NCBI GenBank assembly: GCA_014647935.1
Contig: BMQD01000002.1
Span: forward strand, 434,001 to 498,000
Source: Planomonospora parontospora
GTDB taxonomy: Bacteria > Actinomycetota > Actinomycetes > Streptosporangiales > Streptosporangiaceae
Length of the DNA stretch: 64,000 nucleotides
Reading direction: 5' to 3'
Below are positions 34,669-43,093 of this stretch, one piece after another. The notes under the pieces were generated by a model. That model did not search any database and was not told where the DNA came from. It was given only the letters and a program-made list of their open reading frames with translations. Position 1 is the first letter of the stretch. Every line of letters starts with the position of its first letter. Made by a program: the position numbers and the translations under genes.

Positions 34669-36954
34669 CTAGGCCGCCGTCTCCAGACGCCCGTCCTCGG
34701 CGGCCGCGGGAGCGGTCCGGCGCGGCGCGCGGGCCGGTGCCAGGGCCAGCGCGCACAGGCAGAGCAGGAAGGCGGTGGAGGCCGTGATCGACTCGGCGGG
34801 CGCGAGCCAGAGCACCGCCGTCACCGCGAGCGCCAGAGTCCAGCGGACGCGTTCGTCGTGGTGCACGAGCCGCGCGGCGAGCAGCGCGGGGGCCAGGCTC
34901 GCCGCGGCCAGGGCGACCGGCGCCCACACGAGCAGCGGGGTGGGGTCGGTCAGGCCCATCGCGCGGGCCAGGAACGCGGGCAGGGCCAGCGGCCACTCCC
35001 CGGGGCCGGCCTCGCCGGTCGCCATCACCCTCACGACCGCGCCGGCGGTGGCGGCGGTGGCACGGCCGGTCGAGCCGGACAGCGCCTCCGTCCCGTGCAG
35101 GCACAGCGCCACGGTGAGCAGCTGCACCCACAGCAGCCAGGTCCGGCGGCGCATCACGAGCTCGGCCAGGAGCGCCACCGCCACCAGCCCGGCGCCGGCC
35201 AGGGTCACCGCGGGCACGGGTACGGCGGGCGAGCGCCCGCCCGCCGCCACGGTGAGCACGACGATCACGAGGCCCTCGGCGGCGATCAGCGGCGGAAGCA
35301 GGGCGCGCGTCCACTCCCACCACGGCACGGCGGGCCGTGTCCGCGGACCCGGCACCGGGCGGGGCGCGCGCGGCGCCGGTACGGTGCGCCCGGGATGCGG
35401 TGCGGTGCGCCCCGCACCCGGGTCCGGTGCGGTGCGCCCCGCACCCGGGTCCGGTGCCGCGGGCCGCGCGTGCCGGGGCCGTGGCGCGGGGCCGCCGTCC
35501 GGGAAGGGGGATCCGTCCCGGAGCCGGGTGACCGTGGGCTGGGCGTCGACCGTCATCATCACCAGGGTCGGGACGTTGTCCGGTGAGAGGTCGGCGTCCG
35601 GCGGGAGTCCGGTGCCCGGTGCGCCGGCCGTCCGCAGCACCCGGAACAGCCCGGGGGCGATGACGGCGGCGACGATCACCTGGGCGGCGAGGGTGCCGAG
35701 GCCCACACCGGTGATGCCGTGCGCGCGGAAGAAGACGAACGACAGCCCCACGACCAGGACGCAGAGCAGCGCCTGGAACAGCAGCAGCGCCCGCACGCGG
35801 CTGCGGGCGCGCAGCACGCCCAGGTAGATCTCGATGAGGGCGTGCGGGATCGAGGCGAACGCGAGCAGCCTGAGCACGTCCGCCCCGTGTTCGGCGTAGG
35901 ACTCCCCCCAGCCGAGCCGGAGGATGAGCGGGGCGGCCAGAGCCGTCACCGCCACCGCGGGGACCAGGAGCATCATGGTCCGCCGGAGGGCGAGCCTGCA
36001 CCTGCCCGCGAGCGCCGCCGGGTCGCCGGCACCCTCGATGGTCAGGGAGATCGCCATGTTGAGGGCGAGCATGTCGAAGACGCCGACGAGGGTCACCGCC
36101 GCGCCGTAGTAACCCGCCATGCGCGCGTCCACGCCCCCGGACACCAGGGCGGGCACGAGGTAGACGCTGGCCAGGATGAGCAGCGTGCCGGGGAAGTCGC
36201 CGGCCAGGAAGCCGCCGATCCTGCGCATCGGGGGCGGCGGGCGGTGACCGCTGCGGGCGGCGGCCCGCGGCGCCAGCCTGGTGAAGATCGCGATGCTGAT
36301 CGGCACGACGGTGAAGGCCACCGGGATCGTCCAGGCCAGGAAGATCCCCGAGCCGGGGAAGGACGGGGCCAGCACGATCAGCAGTCCGAGCTTCGCCACC
36401 CCGACGGCCACCCCGATCAGCGGCACCCAGGGCGCCTTGCCCAGCGCGGTGAGCACCACGTCCTGGAGCGTGAACACGCACCACAGGACGACGGCCAGCA
36501 GGAACCAGGCCGCGGGCGCGAGCCCGGACAGGCCGCCGAAGTTGGCGCCCCAGGACGGGAGCGTGGCGAGGAAGAGCCCCGTCGCGGCCGCAGCCGCGCC
36601 GCCGCCCACCAGGTAGGTGCAGCCGACCAGACGGCCCGTCGCCCGCCCGCCCTCGGGCAGGAACCGGGTGAGCGCGCCGACGAAGCCGAAGGCGGTGAGC
36701 GCCGCGAGCAGCCGCATGGCGGCGATCAGTGCGAAGCCGCGGCCGTAGTCGGCGTCGCCGTAGAAGCGTGCGGCGACCGTCCAGTAGGCCAGCCCGAGGG
36801 CGCCGGCCGCACCGGCGTTGACGATCAGCGAGTAGGCGTTGCGGAGCAGGGGGTCGTTCAGGTCCTTGGGGAGGCGGTCCCGCAGGGTGCCCAGCGATCC
36901 TCGCCGCCGCTTCGCGCCCTCCGTCCTCCCCGCCGGCGCACTCGTCTCAGTCAC
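34669..36954 (-). CDS. Wzx-like polysaccharide flippase with extra C-terminal membrane domain
   Basis: The 761-aa protein starts at GTG 36954, overlapping the deacetylase stop by GTGA. Residues about 35-460 form a 12 to 14-helix MOP-superfamily exporter (polysaccharide flippase), with LIVNAGAAGALGLAYWTVAA and a cytoplasmic RPPPPMRR linker. A Pro/Gly-rich linker of about 80 residues follows, with the repeat PDPGAGRTA. Then come about six to eight more helices (about 550-740) that flippases lack. It would flip the lipid-linked repeat unit; the extra domain may anchor partner enzymes. Confidence 0.82.
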   Translation of the reverse strand: MTETSAPAGRTEGAKRRRGSLGTLRDRLPKDLNDPLLRNAYSLIVNAGAAGALGLAYWTVAARFYGDADYGRGFALIAAMRLLAALTAFGFVGALTRFLPEGGRATGRLVGCTYLVGGGAAAAATGLFLATLPSWGANFGGLSGLAPAAWFLLAVVLWCVFTLQDVVLTALGKAPWVPLIGVAVGVAKLGLLIVLAPSFPGSGIFLAWTIPVAFTVVPISIAIFTRLAPRAAARSGHRPPPPMRRIGGFLAGDFPGTLLILASVYLVPALVSGGVDARMAGYYGAAVTLVGVFDMLALNMAISLTIEGAGDPAALAGRCRLALRRTMMLLVPAVAVTALAAPLILRLGWGESYAEHGADVLRLLAFASIPHALIEIYLGVLRARSRVRALLLFQALLCVLVVGLSFVFFRAHGITGVGLGTLAAQVIVAAVIAPGLFRVLRTAGAPGTGLPPDADLSPDNVPTLVMMTVDAQPTVTRLRDGSPFPDGGPAPRPRHARPAAPDPGAGRTAPDPGAGRTAPHPGRTVPAPRAPRPVPGPRTRPAVPWWEWTRALLPPLIAAEGLVIVVLTVAAGGRSPAVPVPAVTLAGAGLVAVALLAELVMRRRTWLLWVQLLTVALCLHGTEALSGSTGRATAATAGAVVRVMATGEAGPGEWPLALPAFLARAMGLTDPTPLLVWAPVALAAASLAPALLAARLVHHDERVRWTLALAVTAVLWLAPAESITASTAFLLCLCALALAPARAPRRTAPAAAEDGRLETAA
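35398..35456 (-). repeat. Tandem repeat in the flippase linker
   Basis: A 27-bp unit around GGTGCGGTGCGCCCCGCACC is repeated twice with a partial third, encoding PDPGAGRTA copies between the two membrane domains of the flippase. Confidence 0.7.
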
Positions 36955-37772
36955 CGCCCATTACCTGTCCCGGCCCGCAGCAGGGCGCCGGTCCGGTGCA
37001 ACCCGTAGCGGGTGCGCCGCACGAGCGCGTATCCCTTGGTGAGCGCCCGCTCGCGCAGGTAGAGCAGGGGCAGGCCCTGCCCGGTGATCACCTTGGCGAA
37101 CTTCATCGGCGAGGTGTGCTCGGTGACGGTGAGCCGCGGCAGCGCCAGCAGTTCGTCGCCCTCGCAGAAGACGTCGTTGGCCACGGCGCACGCGGTCCAG
37201 TAGCCCGCTCTGCGGACCTCCCGGCGCACCCGGGCGCTGGAGTAGCCGTAGGGGTAGGCCATGGTGGCCACCGGGCGGTCGAGGTGGTCCTCCAGCAGGG
37301 CCTTGTTCCGGCGCAGCTCGTCACGGAGCTTCCGGCCGGGGAGCTGGTCGAGCTGCGGGTGGCTGTGGCTGTGCCCGCCGATCTCGATGCCGCAGGAGAC
37401 CGCCTCCCGGATCTGGTTCCAGGCCAGGGTGGGGCCCAGCGGCCGTCCGGCGGACTCCGACCCGGCGTCCCGGATCCAGCCGGTGGTCACGAAGACCGTC
37501 GCGGGATAGCCGTACCGGGCGAGCAGCGGCAGCGCCTCGTCGTGGAAGTCGGCGTAACCGTCGTCGAAGGTGATCGCCACCGGCCTGTCCGGCAGCGGGC
37601 CGGTCCGGTTCACCCCGGCGACCAGGTCGGACATGGTCATCGGGGTGAAACCCTGCTCCCGGAGCATCTCCAGCTGCTCGGCGAAGCGCCGCGGCGAGAC
37701 CGCGAGCGGCCGGGTCTCCTCGGTCGGCCGCTCGCTCACCGCGTGGTACATCAGGATCGGAACGCGTGTCAT
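36951..37772 (-). CDS. Polysaccharide deacetylase (NodB domain)
   Basis: The 273-aa protein contains the NodB motifs: PILMYHAVS, TFDDGYADF (catalytic Asp and metal Asp), GGHSHSHPQL (metal His pair), PYGYSS, and a late ALPRLTVTEHTS. No signal peptide is visible, so it likely acts on a cytoplasmic lipid-linked amino sugar. It removes N- or O-acetyl groups. It overlaps the flanking GT2 and flippase genes by 4 nt each (ATGA and GTGA), which fixes ATG 37772 as the start. Confidence 0.9.
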   Translation of the reverse strand: MTRVPILMYHAVSERPTEETRPLAVSPRRFAEQLEMLREQGFTPMTMSDLVAGVNRTGPLPDRPVAITFDDGYADFHDEALPLLARYGYPATVFVTTGWIRDAGSESAGRPLGPTLAWNQIREAVSCGIEIGGHSHSHPQLDQLPGRKLRDELRRNKALLEDHLDRPVATMAYPYGYSSARVRREVRRAGYWTACAVANDVFCEGDELLALPRLTVTEHTSPMKFAKVITGQGLPLLYLRERALTKGYALVRRTRYGLHRTGALLRAGTGNGR

Positions 37773-38710
37773 GATCGCCTCGACTTCAGACGTGTCGTGC
37801 CCACCACATAGCCCCAACCGGTCCAGGCCAGGCCGACGACGATGGCGAAGGCCCTGGCCAGGCCCGCCGGGTCGCCCCGGAACGCCGCGCCGATCCCGTG
37901 CAGCACTCCGGCGGGCAGGGTCCTGGTCGCGTACGCCCTCTCGCTGGAGAGACCGTCCCGGGTGCCGACGCTGGAGGCGACCAGGGCCTTGGACAGGCCC
38001 TCGGCGTAGCAGCGGGACCTGAAGTAGGCGAACCGCTCCCGCTGCGCCGAGACCTTGTGCCCGATCACCGCCGCCGGCTCGAACAGCATCACCGCTCCCG
38101 GGAACCGCTGGGAGAGGCGGATGCAGAACTCCGTCTCCTCGCAGCCGAGCGGGCGGCTCCTGCGGCCCTGCACGCTGCGGCCGATGCCGGTGTGGAAGCC
38201 GCCGGCCGCGCCCACGACCTCGCGGCGGAAGGCCGCGTTGCCGCCCATCACGTTGCGGATCGGCGCGCGGACCGTGGGCATGCCCACGTAGGTGCACCCC
38301 ACGGTCCAGTCGAACTCCGGTGGGAACCAGCGCGGGCGACGGCCCGTCGCCCACAGCGGCCTGGTCGACCCGCCCACCCCCACGACGGCCGGGTCCTGGA
38401 AACCCTCCTCCAAAGCCTCCAGCCAGCCGGGCTCCGCCACCGCGTCGTCGTCCAGGTACGCCACGACGTCGCCCGAGGCGGTCGCCGCGCCGGTGTTCTT
38501 GCCACCGGACAGCCCCTGCTCGTGCGCGTTCTCGACCACGATCGCGCCGGGGTACTCCTGCTTCAGCCGCAGGTGCAGGTCCGGGTTGTGATCGACGACC
38601 AGGATGACCTCGTACGGCTTGCGCCGCTGCCGTTCGACCGATTCGACGGCCTCCCGGATGTCCTCCCAGCGGTCTTCCGTGTAGACGCAGATGACGACGC
38701 TGATCTTCAT
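37769..38710 (-). CDS. GT2 family glycosyltransferase with C-terminal membrane helix
   Basis: The 313-aa protein starts MKISVVICVYTEDRWEDI and has VILVVDHNPDL, the metal motif in VAYLDDDAVAEPGW (DDD), and GGNAAFRREV with LGCEETEFCIRL (acceptor region). It resembles GT2 enzymes that act on polyprenyl-linked intermediates, such as rhamnosyl or galactofuranosyl transferases. It ends with a hydrophobic stretch (FAIVVGLAWTGWGYVVG). ATG 38710 is 2 nt after the stop codon of the DPM1-like gene. Confidence 0.88.
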   Translation of the reverse strand: MKISVVICVYTEDRWEDIREAVESVERQRRKPYEVILVVDHNPDLHLRLKQEYPGAIVVENAHEQGLSGGKNTGAATASGDVVAYLDDDAVAEPGWLEALEEGFQDPAVVGVGGSTRPLWATGRRPRWFPPEFDWTVGCTYVGMPTVRAPIRNVMGGNAAFRREVVGAAGGFHTGIGRSVQGRRSRPLGCEETEFCIRLSQRFPGAVMLFEPAAVIGHKVSAQRERFAYFRSRCYAEGLSKALVASSVGTRDGLSSERAYATRTLPAGVLHGIGAAFRGDPAGLARAFAIVVGLAWTGWGYVVGTTRLKSRRS

Positions 38711-38712
38711 GG

Positions 38713-39546
38713 TCAGGCGGCGCCCTGGTCCGCGGCGGGGGTGGCGGTCCGCGGCTCGGGAACCCTGGCCGTGGAGCGGCCGCGCCACTCCCTGATGATC
38801 GTCCTGAGCACCCGGAGGCCGTCGCGGACCGCACGGAGGTTGCTCTCCCCGTGGATGCGGCAGCGCTCGTGGCTGGGCACCTCGTGGATCTTCAGCCCGG
38901 CCTTGGCCGCCCTGATGTTCATCAGGGTCTCCACCTCGAAGCCCGCGCAGTCCACGTTGAGGACGCCGAGGTGGCGGGCCCAGAAGGCGTTGTAGCCATA
39001 GCACAGGTCGCTGTACTGGGTCCCGTAGATCCTGTTCACCAGACCGGTCAGCGCCTTGTTGCCGAGCGTGCGGGTGAAGGTGAGGTCGTCGCTGCCGCCG
39101 CCGGAGGCGTAGCGCGAACCCTTGACGAAGTCGGCGCCGGCCACCAGCGCGCTCACGAACTGGATGATCTCCCGGCCGTCGGTGGACCCGTCGGCGTCGA
39201 TCATCACGATGATGTCGCCGGTGCAGGCGGCGAAGCCCGCGGCCAGCGCGTCGCCCTTGCCCTTGCCGGTCTGGGTGACCACGCGGACGTTGGGCCGCAG
39301 CCTCTTGGCGACGGCGACGGTGTCGTCCACCGAGTTGCCGTCCACCAGGATGATCTCGTCGATCCACTGCGGCAGCGTGGCGAAGACGTGCGGGAGGTTC
39401 TCCGCCTCGTTCATCGCGGGCACGACGACGCTCACGGTGGGCGAGATGGCCATGTGGGGAGTGAGCGGGGTGAACCGCTCGAGGGGCGGGATGGAGCGGA
39501 GTGTGCCGCTCTGCTTGCCATTGGCTCTGATCGTTTCGTGGTTCAT
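38713..39546 (-). CDS. DPM1/GtrB-like GT2 glycosyltransferase
   Basis: The 277-aa protein has TVSVVVPAMNEAENLPHVF, EIILVDGNSVDDTV, KGKGDALAAGF and the metal motif VMIDADGST (DAD). This is the polyprenyl-phosphate sugar synthase type (dolichol-phosphate-mannose synthase-like). It would load a sugar onto polyprenyl phosphate at the inner face, probably the donor for the GT-C-like part of the giant protein. ATG 39546 is supported by AAGGA upstream, though the spacing is long. No C-terminal membrane domain is present. Confidence 0.9.
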   Translation of the reverse strand: MNHETIRANGKQSGTLRSIPPLERFTPLTPHMAISPTVSVVVPAMNEAENLPHVFATLPQWIDEIILVDGNSVDDTVAVAKRLRPNVRVVTQTGKGKGDALAAGFAACTGDIIVMIDADGSTDGREIIQFVSALVAGADFVKGSRYASGGGSDDLTFTRTLGNKALTGLVNRIYGTQYSDLCYGYNAFWARHLGVLNVDCAGFEVETLMNIRAAKAGLKIHEVPSHERCRIHGESNLRAVRDGLRVLRTIIREWRGRSTARVPEPRTATPAADQGAA

Positions 39547-39657
39547 GATGACGGATGGTCCTTCCGCGCGCTCGGTTCCCGGCACGAGACGAGGACGAGC
39601 GCGACTGAGAGCGAGAGAGGTGTCACATCGGGAATCGAATGGCCGTGAAGGGAATGG

Positions 39658-40776
39658 TTACCGTGTCCGCGTTGACTGGTGCGAGCGGAAACGCGGTCGG
39701 AGGCGTGATTTTGCCTGCCCGTAGGCCTTGAGCAGGCGGTCGGCTGCCTTGAAGAGACGCGGGTCGTCCACGACGGCGGTGCGCAGCCGGCTCAGGGGGA
39801 CCCTGCCCGCCCACTGCACGGCGGTGGTGGGGGATGGGCGCGCGACGCGGGCCTCGGCGACCATCAGGACGCCGGTCTTCAACCAGTCCTTGTACTCGCG
39901 GTCGCCCTTGCCCATGTCGATCTGGTGCAGGCCGGAGCGCGCGGCGTGCTCGGCCAGGTGCAGGTGGTGCATGATGCCGGGCGAGTAGGGGGCGTAGGCG
40001 GTGTCGTAGGCGGGGAACCAGCCGACGAGGGTCTGCGCGGTGCGCAGGCCGAAGTGACCGGCGACCGGGGTGTCCCCGGCGTAGACCATGGTCAGGACTC
40101 CGGCGAAGTCGTCGGACCGGGCGGCGTGCATCTCCTCGACGAGCCGGATGATCCAGGGCTGGGCGAAGCGGTCGACCCGGCCGGTCCGCTGGTACTGGTC
40201 GGACTTCCAGCGCAGGAGCGTGTGCAGCGCGCCGAGGTCCGCGGACTCCCAGTCGAACCTGACCTCGCCGTGCTCGCGGCCGAGTTTGCGTTCCTTGTAC
40301 CGCACGGTCTTGTAGTTCTTCGGCGAGGCGGCGCGGATCTGCTCGACGTAGGCGTCGAACCCGGAGCCGAGGTCCATGACGGGGGCCGGGCGCACGTCCG
40401 TCTCGTACGGGGAGAACGTGGGCTGGCCCGCGACCAGGTAGTCGAAGTCGATGACCGAGAGCCTGCAGGCCCGGAGCAGTTCGCGCGCGTCCATCTTGAA
40501 CTCCGGCGTCGCGATCACTCCGTGGCAGGTGACGAGGAAGCCGCCCAGCGGCCTGCCGACGCCGAAGGCGTGCCGCTCGTAGGGGAAGAAGCCCGTGACC
40601 GTGCCGCCGTCCTCGATGACCGCGACCCTGACGCGGTCGCGCAGCCGGCCCATGGCCAGCGTGAAGTCCACGGACAGGAACGGATTGTCGAGAGCCGGAG
40701 AGGCCTTCTGGATCTCACGCCACCGGTTGATCTCCGGCTCGCCGAGCTCCCCCGGACAGACAACAGTGATCTTCAC
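39658..40776 (-). CDS. FemAB/GNAT-like acyltransferase 2
   Basis: The 372-aa protein (GTG 40776) parallels the FemAB-like protein at 32534: VKITVVCPGELGEPEINRWR at the N-terminus, LDNPFLSVDFTLAMG, SPKNYKTVRYKERKLGR, LLRWKSDQYQRTGR, AGHFGLRTAQTLVGWFPAYD. Conservation is even along the length, which points to gene duplication. It overlaps the small membrane protein gene upstream by GTGA and is separated from the DPM1-like gene by 111 bp. It probably attaches an acyl or aminoacyl group to the glycan or its lipid carrier. Confidence 0.82.
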   Translation of the reverse strand: MKITVVCPGELGEPEINRWREIQKASPALDNPFLSVDFTLAMGRLRDRVRVAVIEDGGTVTGFFPYERHAFGVGRPLGGFLVTCHGVIATPEFKMDARELLRACRLSVIDFDYLVAGQPTFSPYETDVRPAPVMDLGSGFDAYVEQIRAASPKNYKTVRYKERKLGREHGEVRFDWESADLGALHTLLRWKSDQYQRTGRVDRFAQPWIIRLVEEMHAARSDDFAGVLTMVYAGDTPVAGHFGLRTAQTLVGWFPAYDTAYAPYSPGIMHHLHLAEHAARSGLHQIDMGKGDREYKDWLKTGVLMVAEARVARPSPTTAVQWAGRVPLSRLRTAVVDDPRLFKAADRLLKAYGQAKSRLRPRFRSHQSTRTR

Positions 40777-41144
40777 CCTGACCTCGCCCCCTGTTCGGCC
40801 CGCAGGCCTCCGTCGCCCCGATACAGCGTGCGCAGCACCCACAAGAACGCTCCCACAACCGCGATCGTCGCCACTCCGGCACGTGGCGACCATGCGTCAA
40901 AAGAGAGCATGGCTATGGCAAGGAGCGTGTTAGTAGCGACACTTGCCGCTATTCCAGTCGTTATCACTCTGAGAGGGTTACGATCACGCAACACTCCGAT
41001 CAGAGCGACGGCGGGAGTTAATAGAAGAAACAGAAGAACCAGGACAGAACGGAAGAAAACCTCGGTCCCGGTGAGTGCCAGGGCCGCTCCCGTCGCACAT
41101 GCGAACGCGAGCGCCCCTCGGAGCGCCCTGCGGATGATCCGCAT
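40773..41144 (-). CDS. Small membrane protein, first gene of the polysaccharide locus
   Basis: From ATG 41144 (GGGAG 7 nt upstream) the protein is 123 aa with about four helices and the centre LLLFLLLTPAVALIGVLRDR. Its plan matches the 130-aa protein at the other end of the locus (26122), so the two may be paralogs. It shares a GTGA overlap with the FemAB-like transferase, so they are co-translated. No known function. The upstream gap contains TTGACG at about 41210 (minus strand), a possible -35 element for the whole locus. Confidence 0.7.
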   Translation of the reverse strand: MRIIRRALRGALAFACATGAALALTGTEVFFRSVLVLLFLLLTPAVALIGVLRDRNPLRVITTGIAASVATNTLLAIAMLSFDAWSPRAGVATIAVVGAFLWVLRTLYRGDGGLRAEQGARSG

Positions 41145-41296
41145 CTCCCGACTCCCGGACTGGTAGGGCGTGGCTGACCGCCACCCCATGTGACCAACCG
41201 TCCCTCAGGGTCGTCAATGGCGACGTTTGCCATAGGCCCATGGTTTACCCAATTGCTAAGGGATGTCGTGAAGTCGTTCAGCGTCCGGTCAGGAAA

Positions 41297-42907
41297 TCAG
41301 GCGGCCTCCTGCTCCGGGCTCACGGAGGGCGTAGGGGTGGGCTCGGGAGCCTCGGTGGGATCGGGTGCGGGCTCGGAGTCCTCGGGGGCGGGGCCGTCCC
41401 AGGAGACGGCGCAGGCGGTGCCGCCCCCGGACGACCGGAACGCGACCCGCCCGGACCCGCTCTCCCCGGGGTCGGCGGCGGTCACCCAGATCATCGCCGA
41501 GGCACCGGCCCGGAGCCGCCCGCCGGCGGGGTGGACGACCAGTCCTCCCGAGGTGGTCGCCGACCACTCGACCGCGGCGCCCCGCGCCGTCAGCCGGATC
41601 CGCCCCGCCCCGGCGCCGATGCTCGACGGGCACGAGACGCTCAGCCGGGCGGACGGCCGGGGCGCGGGCGGGCGGGTGGTGCGCGGCCGGTCCGCCGCCG
41701 GGCGGGGTACGGCGGGGCGGGAGGCCGCGGGGCGGCCGGTGCGGGGACCCGGTGCGGTGCTGCGGGCGCTCTCCGCCGGTTCGGGTCCGGGCTCCTCCGC
41801 CGGGGGCTCCTCCAGACCGGGTCCGGGCTCCTCCGGCTCCGGCGCGGCGTCCGGCTCCGGCTCCGGCGGGGCGACGATCATCGCCGGTTCCGGGTCGGGT
41901 GCGGACTCCGCCCGGCCCGCAGGACTCCGTACGAGGTCCTGTCCGGTGACCACGATCACGCCCGCCGTCGCGGCCAGCACGCACACGGCCGCCGCGATCA
42001 CCGGGGCCGCCCGCCCGGTCCGCTTCCTGCGGCGCGCGGCCCTCGGTACGGCGCGTCGTTCTCCGGTGACCGGGAAGCCGGTCCGGTCGAAGCGGTCCCC
42101 GGCGGCGACGACGGCGGCGCGGGTCCCGCTCTGCCCGGGGTCCACGCAGGTGGCGATCGTCCGGCGGCGCAGGGAGAGCGGCGGGAGGGCGGCGGGGAGC
42201 AGGTCCAGCAGCCGCCCGGCCGGGACGTGCCGGTCGCGCAGGCCGGCGCAGACCTCGCAGCGGGCGATGTGGGCCGACAGCCTCCTGCGCAGCGCCGGGG
42301 TGAGCGGCCCTTCCCACGAGTCGACCATCGCCGACAGGTCCGGGCAGTGCGCCCGGCCGATCCTGGCCAGCACGACCGCGGCGGCGGCGTTCTCCAGATG
42401 GTCGCGGGCCCGGCCGAGGCGGGTCGCGGCCTGCCGGGAGGTCAGGCCGAGCACCGCGCCGGCCTCGCCGGAGCTCAGGCCGTGCCGGAGGGAGAGCTCC
42501 AGCACCTCCCGCTCCTGTCCGCCCAGCTCCGCCAGCGTCTCCCGGACCAGCGCGGCCAGTTCGCGCTCCCCGGGGTCGTCGGGCTCGTCGACGACCGGCG
42601 AGGGCCCTGTGCCCCGTCCGCCGCGGGAGCCGGCGGCGCACCGGACCCGGACGAGCGCGTACAGCCAGGGGCGCAGCCGTCCGGCGTCCCGCAGCCGGTC
42701 CGCGCACCCGTGCGCGACGACCAGGGCGTCGTGCACGGCGTCGGCCGCCGCGTCGACGTCGCCCAGCAGCGAGAAGGCGTAGTCGCCGAGCCGTTCGGCG
42801 TAGGCGTCGAACAGCCGCGCGGGCGCCTGGGCGTCGGCGCGCCGGAGCGCCTCCGCGAGTCGTTGATCGTCGGTCCGGCCGACGGTCGGCCATCCGGGCA
42901 CGGACAT
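41297..42907 (-). CDS. ECF-type sigma factor fused to zinc-finger, membrane helix and extracellular domain
   Basis: The 536-aa protein starts at ATG 42907 (GGGGAGG just upstream). Residues 15-180 are an ECF sigma-70 unit with region 2 (RLFDAYAERLGDYAFSLLGD) and region 4 (QEREVLELSLRHGLSSGEAG). Next is an anti-sigma-like zinc finger HIARCEVC (His213, Cys217, Cys220), a helix at about 301-320, a Pro/Glu stalk, and a small extracellular beta-domain with two cysteines. Sigma and anti-sigma functions are in one chain. Such fusions are known among actinomycete ECF groups with C-terminal extensions; release probably needs proteolysis or shedding. No separate anti-sigma gene is adjacent. Confidence 0.85.
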   Translation of the reverse strand: MSVPGWPTVGRTDDQRLAEALRRADAQAPARLFDAYAERLGDYAFSLLGDVDAAADAVHDALVVAHGCADRLRDAGRLRPWLYALVRVRCAAGSRGGRGTGPSPVVDEPDDPGERELAALVRETLAELGGQEREVLELSLRHGLSSGEAGAVLGLTSRQAATRLGRARDHLENAAAAVVLARIGRAHCPDLSAMVDSWEGPLTPALRRRLSAHIARCEVCAGLRDRHVPAGRLLDLLPAALPPLSLRRRTIATCVDPGQSGTRAAVVAAGDRFDRTGFPVTGERRAVPRAARRRKRTGRAAPVIAAAVCVLAATAGVIVVTGQDLVRSPAGRAESAPDPEPAMIVAPPEPEPDAAPEPEEPGPGLEEPPAEEPGPEPAESARSTAPGPRTGRPAASRPAVPRPAADRPRTTRPPAPRPSARLSVSCPSSIGAGAGRIRLTARGAAVEWSATTSGGLVVHPAGGRLRAGASAMIWVTAADPGESGSGRVAFRSSGGGTACAVSWDGPAPEDSEPAPDPTEAPEPTPTPSVSPEQEAA

Positions 42908-43048
42908 TTCCTCCCCGACGCAGACGGGCTCGTTCACGGGACGCGCCCGAGACCCCACGCGAGTGGGACGCCGCCTGTCCGGGAGGGGTTGTCCCGATAT
43001 GCCGACCCGGCATGACCTGGGAGAACCGGGATGATCGGGAAGAATGTG

Positions 43049-43077
43049 ACGGCCGGTGCCCGTGGGGCACCGGCCGT
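43049..43077 (-). terminator. Hairpin terminator after the vWA protein gene
   Basis: ACGGCCGGTGCCC (43049-43061) and GGGCACCGGCCGT (43065-43077) form a perfect 13-bp stem with a 3-nt loop, 16 nt downstream of the stop codon, followed on the minus strand by a short ATTCTT stretch. Confidence 0.8.
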
Positions 43078-43093
43078 CGGAAGAGCGGGAAGA

